A stretch of 16,276 nt of DNA from CAYGZQ01 sp964354375 [NCBI: uncultured Planctomycetota bacterium] (GTDB lineage: Bacteria; JAJVIF01; JAPKYR01). The stretch lies in contig CAYGZQ010000077.1 of the NCBI GenBank assembly GCA_964354375.1, positions 1 through 16,276 of the forward strand. The letters run 5' to 3'. Positions 7,385 to 14,025 of this stretch are shown here, in pieces. A program made the translations under genes and the position numbers. Below the pieces are notes generated by a model. The model was not told the DNA's origin, did no database searches, and was given only the letters and a program-made list of their open reading frames with translations. Every line of letters starts with the position of its first letter. Position 1 is the stretch's first letter.

Positions 7385-10300
7385 ATGCCAGCTACAAGAC
7401 CTCTGCAATTAAGGGATATCAATGTCGTCTCCATAAGGCTAGCCAGCCCGGAGACCATCCTGAGCTGGTCTCGGGGCGAGGTCAAGAAGCCCGAGACCAT
7501 CAACTACCGCACACTCAAGCCCGAAATGAACGGCCTGTTTTGTGAGAGGATTTTCGGCCCGTCCAAGGACTGGGAGTGCTACTGCGGCAAGTACAAGAAG
7601 CCTCGCTACCGCGGCATCACGTGCGAAAAGTGCGGCGTCGAGGTCACACACTCGAAGGTCCGTCGCGAGCGGATGGGCCATATCACCCTCTCCGCTCCCG
7701 TCTGCCACATCTGGTACGTGAAGGGAATCCCCGGACGCGTCTCCAGCCTCCTCGACATAAGCTCCAAGGAACTGGAGAAAATCGTCTACTACATCAACTT
7801 CATCGTCACGGTGGTCGAGTCCAAGGCCATCGAGGACCTGATCCCTCAGATCGAGCTTGCCGTTGAGGAAGAGATCGAAGCCATCCACAACATGAAGGAT
7901 GAGGAGTCGGCCGTCGACGAGTACCGCGTCCCTGTCCTGCTGGAGCAGATTCTCGGACCCTACGTGGCTTCCGAGAAAGTCGTCCTCCCGGGTCAAACCA
8001 GGGCTGTCGTAAAGAAGAAGGACCACTACACCGCAGACGCGATCTCCAAGATGATCGATGCGAGGATCCTCGAGTTCCCCGCCTATGACGAGGAGAACCA
8101 GGAAGTGCTGGTTGTTCTGCATGAATTTCTCGAGGCCATCCTTCCCGACTACCTGACCGCGGAGCCGGTCATCGATCCCGACACAGGCGAGATTTTTCAG
8201 GACGCCGGCTCCAGGATATCGAAAAACGTAGCCGAGAAAATCCTCGCCGCCAAGATCACCAAGCTTCACCTCCTGGATACCCAGCAGCAGGCGGTCAACG
8301 AGGCCCGACGTCAGGAGAACCTCCGTCGCGCCGACGAGCTAGTCGCCGCCGTCGAGCTTCTCCCCAATCTTCAGAAGAAAAAGCTGCTGTCCGAGAGCGA
8401 GCACCGCAGGCTCGGAATGCTGGCCGATGTAATCCGCGAGCGACTCGGGGTGGATCCAGACGATCTCTGGCAGGCGGAGATGGGTGCCGGAGCCATTAAG
8501 AAACTCCTTCGGGAAGTCGAACTGGACAAGGAAGCCACGACCCTCAAGGAGGATATCGACAAAAGCAAGGGCGCCAAACGCGCCAAGCTCATCAAGCGCC
8601 TTTCGGTCATCAGGTCTTTCCTGAGGAGCGGCAACAAGCCTGAATGGATGGTTCTGGAAGTTCTTCCGGTCATACCTCCCGAGCTCAGGCCCATGGTGCA
8701 GCTCGAGGGCGGACGTTTCGCGGCGAGCGACCTGAACGACCTCTACCGCCGCGTAATCAATCGCAACAACCGCCTGAAGCGCCTCATGGAGATCAAAGCC
8801 CCTGAGAGCATCATCCGAAACGAGAAGCGGATGCTCCAGGAAGCGGTGGACGCGCTGATCGACAACGGTCGGCGTGGCAAGGCGGTCACGGGCACCAACA
8901 ACCGACCCATCAAGTCGCTGTCCGACCTTCTGAAGGGCAAGCAGGGACGGTTCCGGCAGAACCTGCTCGGCAAACGCGTCGACTATTCCGGTCGCTCCGT
9001 CATAGTAGTCGGCCCGGAGCTCAAACTACATCAGTGCGGCCTGCCGAAGATCATGGCGCTCGAGTTCTTCAAGCCGTTCGTACTCAAGAAACTGGTCGAC
9101 AAGGGCTACGCGCCGCAGATCAAGAACGCAAAAACCCTGATCGAGCAGATGGATCCACGGGTGTGGGACGTGCTCGATGAAGTGATCAAGGGCAACCCTG
9201 TTCTGCTCAACCGCGCGCCGACTCTTCACCGCCTCGGCATCCAGGCCTTCGAACCCGTCCTTATCGACGGCAAGGCGATCCAGATTCACCCCCTCGTCTG
9301 TGCGGCCTTCAACGCCGACTTCGATGGGGACCAGATGGCGGTTCATCTGCCTCTCTCACTCGAGGCGCAGGCCGAAGCCCGCATTCTGATGCTCTCAGCG
9401 AATAACATACTTCTTCCGGCCGACGGGAAACCCGTGGTGGGACCGTCCCACGACATGGTCCTCGGCATCCACTACATGACCATCCTCGCAGAGAAAGACG
9501 AGCATAAGTTCAACAAGTACGTTCAGTCTCTGGAACGCGACAAGAGCGTCAAGCTTCCGGACCTGCCGCTGTTCGCCGATGGGGACGAGCTCAAGCTCGC
9601 GGAGCAGCTCGGGGAAGTGGGTCTGCAGGAGCTCGTTCGCGTTCGGGTCAGGAACTCGACCGTCCTCTATCCGGGCATGAAGAAAGTAATGCCGATCGAG
9701 GGCAGCGTGCTGGTCACGACGCTGGGGCGCCTCATTTTCAATGAGGTCTTCCCGAAGGAGCTTCCTTTCCTCAACCGCACGATCATGAAGAAGGACGTCA
9801 ACGATGTCATCGGGATGCTGCACAAGCGCTACGGGGTTGCGATGACGGTGGATGTCCTCGACGAGATCAAAAGCATCGGCTTCCACCATGCCACCATGGC
9901 CGGCATCACCATCTCCATGGAAGATGTGAAAGTGCCCAAAGAGAAATGGCAGCTTATCGAGGAGGCCGAGAAGGTTGTTGAGAAGCTGCAGTCGACTTTC
10001 GAGAAGAAGGTGCAGCATGTGATGAAGTTCGAGAAGGACGAGGATACGAAGAGCCGCAAAGTGAAGGCTCTCGAGGAAGATCGCTACATCAGCATCATAA
10101 AGCACTGGACCGAGGTCACAAGCCAGGTTACCGAGTTGATGATGGAGAATTTCGGCGCGTTCAATCCGGTGTACATGATGGCCACGTCGGGCGCTCGCGG
10201 CAAGGTGAGCCAGATCAAGCAGCTCGCGGCGCTTCGCGGATTGATGGCCGACCCGACCGGAAGGATTATCGAGCTGCCGATCAAGTCCAACTTCCGCGAG

Positions 10301-11680
10301 GGGCTATCGGTTCTGGAGTACTTCATCAGCACGCACGGCGCGAGGAAGGGACTCGCGGACACGGCACTCAGGACCGCCGACTCGGGCTACCTCACGAGGC
10401 GGCTCGTGGATGTGGCCCAGGACGTCATGATTATCGAGGACGACTGCGGTACCGAGGACTACATCGAGCTCGGCGCGGCGACGGACGGCAGAAAGGTCTA
10501 CCAGTCCCTTGTGGAGCGAGTAGGGGGACGTGTCGCGGCTGAGACCGTGGTCGATCCCGATACCGGCGAAATCGTAATCTCGAAGGGGCAGCTCTTCGAC
10601 GAGGACGCGGCGGAGAAAGTCGAGGCGCTCGGCATCCAGACCGTCAAGGTCCGAAGCGTGCTCTCCTGCGCCTCCCGTAAAGGTGTCTGCCGAAAGTGCT
10701 ACGGCATCGATCTCGGCATGGGACGGCTGGTTGAGGTCGGCGCGCCCATAGGCATAATCGCCGCCCAGTCCATCGGCGAACCCGGCACCCAGCTTACGAT
10801 GCGCACATTCCATACCGGCGGCATCGCGGGACTCGGCCAGTATGACATCACCCAGGGTCTCCCGCAGGTCGAGCTCCTCTTCGAGCTCTTCGAGGCCCGC
10901 TACCAGAGAAAGGGAGCGGTGATCGCTCCGATCTCGGGCAAGGTCATCTTGCATGAGGAACCTTTCCTCCTCACGATACGTCCCAGGGCCGGGTCCAAGT
11001 CCAAGGAAGTCACCATGGACGAGTCCGCCTTCGCGGGCAAGAAGCTGATTGTATCCGACGGCGATCGCGTCAAGCGCGGCGAGCCGCTCACCCGCGGACT
11101 CGTCAATCCTCGCGAGATCCTCCTGCTTTCCGGCGTCCGAGCCACGGAGCAGTTCCTTGTCGATGAGGTCCAGGCGATCTATAAGGGCCAGGGCGTCAAC
11201 ACAAACGACAAGCACATCGAAGTCATCGTCCGACAAATGCTCAAGTTCGTGAAGGTAATTGATTCGGGCGACAGCGATCTTCTCGAAGGCGATCTGATCG
11301 AGGCCCATACCTACAATGACCTCGTCAAGCACTACGAGAAGCAGAAAATGAGGCCGCCCAAGGCCGAGCACGTGCTCCTGGGCATCTCCAAGGCAAGCCT
11401 TTACTCCGAGAGCTTCCTCTCAGCTTCGAGTTTCCAGGAGACCACGAAGGTCCTGACGAACGCGGCAATAGAGGGACGGGTCGACTACTTGAGGGGTCTC
11501 AAGGAGAACGTGATCATCGGACGGCTCGTGCCGGTGGGTACCGGACGCGCCGACTTCAGGTATTTCGTGGCCGCATCCGAGGACCAGGCCGAAGTGTCGC
11601 CCGAGCCGCGCGAGGCTTACGAGGTCAACCCTGCTGACTACGACGACGAGGAACTCGCTGTCCCTCACGCGGCGAGATAA
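7385..11680 (+). CDS. rpoC: DNA-directed RNA polymerase subunit beta'
   Basis: Beta' carries the catalytic magnesium site and the clamp. From the ATG at 7385 (GGGAG 4 bases upstream) it has 1431 residues; the same frame is open back to 7280, but family members start near [25 protein letters not shown], so 7385 is preferred. Zinc site 1: C65, C67, C80, C83. Catalytic [13 protein letters not shown] with D645, D647, D649. Bridge helix region [20 protein letters not shown]. Zinc site 2: C1021, C1095, C1102, C1105, with the same spacing as E. coli. Trigger loop [17 protein letters not shown] near 1133-1149. Two lineage features stand out. There is about 185 extra residues between the N-terminal clamp part and the conserved KKKLLSE segment (about 143-330). 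The trigger loop is uninterrupted, so the proteobacterial SI3 insertion is absent. The tail after about 1400 is acidic. Confidence 0.99.
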   Translation: MPATRPLQLRDINVVSIRLASPETILSWSRGEVKKPETINYRTLKPEMNGLFCERIFGPSKDWECYCGKYKKPRYRGITCEKCGVEVTHSKVRRERMGHITLSAPVCHIWYVKGIPGRVSSLLDISSKELEKIVYYINFIVTVVESKAIEDLIPQIELAVEEEIEAIHNMKDEESAVDEYRVPVLLEQILGPYVASEKVVLPGQTRAVVKKKDHYTADAISKMIDARILEFPAYDEENQEVLVVLHEFLEAILPDYLTAEPVIDPDTGEIFQDAGSRISKNVAEKILAAKITKLHLLDTQQQAVNEARRQENLRRADELVAAVELLPNLQKKKLLSESEHRRLGMLADVIRERLGVDPDDLWQAEMGAGAIKKLLREVELDKEATTLKEDIDKSKGAKRAKLIKRLSVIRSFLRSGNKPEWMVLEVLPVIPPELRPMVQLEGGRFAASDLNDLYRRVINRNNRLKRLMEIKAPESIIRNEKRMLQEAVDALIDNGRRGKAVTGTNNRPIKSLSDLLKGKQGRFRQNLLGKRVDYSGRSVIVVGPELKLHQCGLPKIMALEFFKPFVLKKLVDKGYAPQIKNAKTLIEQMDPRVWDVLDEVIKGNPVLLNRAPTLHRLGIQAFEPVLIDGKAIQIHPLVCAAFNADFDGDQMAVHLPLSLEAQAEARILMLSANNILLPADGKPVVGPSHDMVLGIHYMTILAEKDEHKFNKYVQSLERDKSVKLPDLPLFADGDELKLAEQLGEVGLQELVRVRVRNSTVLYPGMKKVMPIEGSVLVTTLGRLIFNEVFPKELPFLNRTIMKKDVNDVIGMLHKRYGVAMTVDVLDEIKSIGFHHATMAGITISMEDVKVPKEKWQLIEEAEKVVEKLQSTFEKKVQHVMKFEKDEDTKSRKVKALEEDRYISIIKHWTEVTSQVTELMMENFGAFNPVYMMATSGARGKVSQIKQLAALRGLMADPTGRIIELPIKSNFREGLSVLEYFISTHGARKGLADTALRTADSGYLTRRLVDVAQDVMIIEDDCGTEDYIELGAATDGRKVYQSLVERVGGRVAAETVVDPDTGEIVISKGQLFDEDAAEKVEALGIQTVKVRSVLSCASRKGVCRKCYGIDLGMGRLVEVGAPIGIIAAQSIGEPGTQLTMRTFHTGGIAGLGQYDITQGLPQVELLFELFEARYQRKGAVIAPISGKVILHEEPFLLTIRPRAGSKSKEVTMDESAFAGKKLIVSDGDRVKRGEPLTRGLVNPREILLLSGVRATEQFLVDEVQAIYKGQGVNTNDKHIEVIVRQMLKFVKVIDSGDSDLLEGDLIEAHTYNDLVKHYEKQKMRPPKAEHVLLGISKASLYSESFLSASSFQETTKVLTNAAIEGRVDYLRGLKENVIIGRLVPVGTGRADFRYFVAASEDQAEVSPEPREAYEVNPADYDDEELAVPHAAR
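7811..8374 (+). other. Large insertion in RpoC N-terminal third (residues about 143-330)
   Basis: In E. coli-type beta', the strand ending YYINFIV is followed almost at once by the KK-LLSE--Y segment. Here roughly 185 residues intervene. They include [20 protein letters not shown] (200-219) and VIDPDTGEI (262-270) followed by AEKI. The latter resembles VVDPDTGEI at 1055-1063 of the same protein, also followed by AEKV, as expected of sandwich-barrel hybrid motif domains. Insertions at about this position are known, for example the non-conserved domain of Thermus beta'. Boundaries are approximate and were set by eye. Confidence 0.7.
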
Positions 11681-11692
11681 CTACTTGTAGCA

Positions 11693-11709
11693 ATGCGCCT
11701 CCGGCGCAT
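11693..11709. terminator. Hairpin between convergent rpoC and minus-strand genes
   Basis: A perfect 7-bp stem, ATGCGCC (11693-11699), loop TCC, GGCGCAT (11703-11709), lies 12 bases after the rpoC stop and 41 bases past the stop of the convergent gene. It can form on either strand and probably ends both transcripts. It has no clear U-run on either side (GGTGCTTCTC on plus, TGCTAC on minus), so efficiency or type is uncertain. Confidence 0.5.
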
Positions 11710-11750
11710 GGTGCTTCTCAATACGAACCCGATGTTCAGGTCATGCTCCC

Positions 11751-12581
11751 CTATTGCGTTGTGTTTCCCCAGGCGACATAGACTGTCGTCGGGTTCCAGT
11801 CGGTGGTGATCGAGTCCGCGAAGCCGAAGTAGTAATCGTTGTATTCTGTGAGGACGATACCGGTCGCAACGCCGCAGTCCATGAAGGCCACATCAAGCGG
11901 GTGCCACGGGCCATAAATCCCGTCATAGCCGGCCTGGACAATCTGGCGCTCTTCGAAAGTCTGTGATCCGACGTTGAACCGCCACGCTATGGGCTGATAG
12001 TCTCCGATCGGAACTCCAATCGCTTCGTTCTCGTAAGCTGAGACGCTCACCTCAGCGGAGCCAAGACCCGTGTAATGGCAGGCAACCGACGGCAAGGTCA
12101 ACTGGCGGATCTCGTCGTCAGTACTGGGCATCTTCGTGAAATCCCAATTCCGGCTGTCGAACAACCAGACGAAGTACTCCCAAGTAGTGTCCGGGTCATT
12201 TTCCTCCTGCACGAAAGCGAATGCGAAGTAAGGAGGAACGGAGTTGTTTGGGGCGATGTCAAGGCGCGGCAGACCGGCGTCCAGGCCATCCGGGACATAA
12301 GGATTATCGACGACTTCCGTGTTTGCGGTCTGGTCCTCGTATCCGTCCAGTTCCGGCACCCAGTAGTTGTATGCAACGCAGAAGGGCGCAGGGTCGGGAA
12401 GATCCAAGGTGAAAGCGACACCCACGTAGATCAATGCCTGATTCGGATAACCCGGATTGTGTTCATGCATGTTGAGCATACCGACATCAATGCTCGGCAG
12501 CCACATGTTCCCGATCAGACTGGGAGCAACAGCCCACCAGCTGAGCCTGTAGGGATTGCCGGGTTGGAGCTCTCGGAGCAA
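11751..12581 (-). CDS. Uncharacterised exported protein, body of a frameshifted lipoprotein gene
   Basis: I do not recognise this family. The reading frame gives about 276 residues from a TTG at 12581, but that start has no proper ribosome site or signal peptide. A good start with a lipoprotein signal peptide lies just upstream in another frame (12643), so the real gene very likely runs 12643-11751 with a one-base frameshift somewhere around 12530-12580. The body is rich in aromatic residues, Asp, Asn and Pro, with few Lys, as in secreted beta-rich proteins; examples are SWWAVAPSLIG, PYFAFAFVQEEND, WHPLDVAFMDCG and the end DWNPTTVYVAWGNTTQ. It has three cysteines after the signal region. It lies 46 bases downstream of the lipoprotein gene ending at 12690 (measured to the 12643 start), probably in one transcript, and converges on rpoC. 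Confidence 0.65.
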   Translation of the reverse strand: MLRELQPGNPYRLSWWAVAPSLIGNMWLPSIDVGMLNMHEHNPGYPNQALIYVGVAFTLDLPDPAPFCVAYNYWVPELDGYEDQTANTEVVDNPYVPDGLDAGLPRLDIAPNNSVPPYFAFAFVQEENDPDTTWEYFVWLFDSRNWDFTKMPSTDDEIRQLTLPSVACHYTGLGSAEVSVSAYENEAIGVPIGDYQPIAWRFNVGSQTFEERQIVQAGYDGIYGPWHPLDVAFMDCGVATGIVLTEYNDYYFGFADSITTDWNPTTVYVAWGNTTQ

Positions 12582-12643
12582 CCGACGATCAGGCAGCTGA
12601 TCAGAGCTACGAGCAGTACATTGATTGTGATGATGTGTCTCAT
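12515..12643 (-). CDS. 5' fragment of the same gene: lipoprotein signal peptide in another frame
   Basis: On the minus strand GAGGAG (12654-12649) is followed after 5 bases by ATG (12643-12641). The 42-residue frame starts MRHIITINVLLVALISCL and then IVGC, a lipobox with Cys22, followed by SESSNPAIPTG. It then runs into a stop (12517-12515). The next frame is open past this point and continues as the 11751-12581 body. Restoring the frame needs one extra base, or a -1 slip, between the lipobox and the stop. I see no classic slippery heptamer. The likely explanations are a mutation (pseudogene) or a sequence error; programmed frameshifting is less likely. Confidence 0.65.
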   Translation of the reverse strand: MRHIITINVLLVALISCLIVGCSESSNPAIPTGSAGGLLLPV

Positions 12644-12689
12644 TTTATCTCCTCACTCCTTCAACGTATTCGGCCTTTCCCTCCCTTCC

Positions 12690-13859
12690 TCACTCCGGCA
12701 CGACCGTGTAGTCGGCCAGGTCAAACACCTGGTCAAAGACCTGCTGGGGGGGACCTACTGTGCCTCTGAAGTACCGGACAACAGCCCTATGATTGCCGAT
12801 AGGCCTCGCGGACACTTCCCTGCTTGTCCAGCATGAATCCGGATACTCGTCTCCGCAGAGCGCATCGGCTATGTATATGGTCCCACCTATGATGCTGAAC
12901 TCCGGATCCCACCAGCTAATGTGCGTGTTGTGATCGTCGTCCCACTCCCTCCCCACAATCCTGAGCGTGTCGCACTCAGCCCCGTCCTCATAGCCGCAAC
13001 AGTGGGAATCCTCGACAACTGGCTCGCCGTTGTTGATGACGACATCATAGAAATAAGGTTCGGATGTGTTCGCCGATATCGGAAAATCAGTGAGGGGGTT
13101 CTTCACCGGCATGACGGTTGGCGGCTCCCAGGACGCTTCCACGGCGTATCCGGCGACCAGCGGCTCGCCCGGCGGAAGCCATATCCTGTAAGTCCGCTGG
13201 ACCTGACTGTCGGTGAAGAAAACATGTCGTTCCGGCACCGAATAGAAGTTGAGGTACGCATTCAGTCCCGCGTTCGGCAGGCCCTTCGAGTACTTCCCCG
13301 GCCAGTAATTGTAGATCGGCTTATCGCTTCCCGATTCGTACACCGGGCTCCATCTGTACTCGTAACCGTCCGGGTTCAGAACCTCCGGATCGCCCCTCTC
13401 CCGCCACGAGATCATGCAGGGGTTCGGTAACAGATTCTCATAGTACTCATAATAGCTCCACTCGAAGCTGCCGTTAAACATGATTATTCCTCGCACATCG
13501 AACGCCGTGTACTGCGCAAATCCCTTGAAGGGGTGCGCCAGCTTGACGGTCAGATCAATAGTGCCGTCTCCATTGTTTGCGATTTTGCTGATCTGAAGAC
13601 AATCGTTGCAGTAATCCTCGAGGAACTTAAGCGCGTTAAGATGCAAGCGAGCCCCCCTCCGCGGAACTACATCCACCCGGTCATGGGTCGCGGGAATGTA
13701 GAACGTCCATTCGCCCCAGAGTCGATTCGGGCTGTCGTCGAAGGCACCGCTGATTCCCCGTGCTCTGACATCAATTCCCGGTGCCGTCGGCCCCTCCTGC
13801 AAATGGGAACACCCCGCCAGCATCATCATGACGATGACCACAAACCCGATTGATCGCAT
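12690..13859 (-). CDS. Uncharacterised cysteine-rich surface lipoprotein
   Basis: The function is not recognised. From the ATG at 13859 the protein has 389 residues. GGAGG (13870-13866) precedes it by 6 bases, which makes this start better than the in-frame ATG at 13931. The signal peptide MRSIGFVVIVMMMLAGC has the lipobox LAGC with Cys17, so it should be lipid-anchored, outside the cytoplasm. The mature protein begins SHLQEGPTAPG, a Pro/Gly linker. A central motif NGDGTIDLTVKLAHPFKGF then YTAFDVRG looks like a beta-sandwich strand pair. At least nine further cysteines occur in pairs or clusters (YCNDC, DSHCCGYE, AECDT, LCGDEYPDSC), suggesting disulfides. A likely promoter and the terminator of the upstream gene lie before it, so it probably starts its own transcript with the gene ending at 11751. 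Confidence 0.8.
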   Translation of the reverse strand: MRSIGFVVIVMMMLAGCSHLQEGPTAPGIDVRARGISGAFDDSPNRLWGEWTFYIPATHDRVDVVPRRGARLHLNALKFLEDYCNDCLQISKIANNGDGTIDLTVKLAHPFKGFAQYTAFDVRGIIMFNGSFEWSYYEYYENLLPNPCMISWRERGDPEVLNPDGYEYRWSPVYESGSDKPIYNYWPGKYSKGLPNAGLNAYLNFYSVPERHVFFTDSQVQRTYRIWLPPGEPLVAGYAVEASWEPPTVMPVKNPLTDFPISANTSEPYFYDVVINNGEPVVEDSHCCGYEDGAECDTLRIVGREWDDDHNTHISWWDPEFSIIGGTIYIADALCGDEYPDSCWTSREVSARPIGNHRAVVRYFRGTVGPPQQVFDQVFDLADYTVVPE

Positions 13860-13893
13860 AGGATTCCTCCCTCCTCGGCGTATGTTAATAATA

Positions 13894-13954
13894 GCTCTTG
13901 ACGAATACTTCCTACTCTTCCCATGTATCATGCGAGTGCGATATTGTCAAGAGC
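13894..13954. promoter_or_regulatory. 9-bp inverted repeat spanning the promoter of the 12690-13859 gene
   Basis: GCTCTTGAC (13894-13902) and its exact reverse complement GTCAAGAGC (13946-13954) are separated by 43 bases and centred on CATG (13922-13925). The right arm contains the minus-strand -35; the left arm lies just downstream of the predicted start of transcription. It could be an operator pair or face-to-face promoters. Confidence 0.4.
13922..13950 (-). promoter_or_regulatory. Predicted sigma70-type promoter for the lipoprotein gene
   Basis: On the minus strand a perfect -35 TTGACA (13950-13945) is followed after 17 bases by TACATG (13927-13922), preceded by TG at the extended -10 position (TGATACATG). 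The -10 itself matches the consensus at only 3 of 6 positions. It lies about 60 bases before the ATG at 13859 and just after the terminator of the upstream gene, the expected place. Confidence 0.5.
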
Positions 13955-13964
13955 CGCATAGTGG

Positions 13965-13994
13965 AAAAAAAGGTCCGGTTGACCGGACCCTTTT
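13965..13994 (-). terminator. Rho-independent terminator after the propeller protein gene
   Basis: On the minus strand: GGTCCGG, loop TCAA, CCGGACC (13989-13972), followed by seven T (13971-13965), a textbook intrinsic terminator about 35 bases after the stop of the gene ending at 14026. The other strand also has TTTT after the stem, so it may work both ways. Confidence 0.85.
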
Positions 13995-14025
13995 CAATCT
14001 GCAGGACGTAAACTGTCTTGTGTAA

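Noticed and set aside
10304-11371. Minus-strand open frame (355 codons) opposite rpoC, and a similar one at 7439-8269
   Set aside because: Antisense shadows of rpoC; the conserved plus-strand motifs leave no doubt about the coding strand.
12075-12836. Plus-strand open frame (253 codons) across the two lipoprotein genes
   Set aside because: It crosses the end and start of two minus-strand genes with clear ribosome sites and lipoboxes; its protein looks random (Arg/Val/His-rich).
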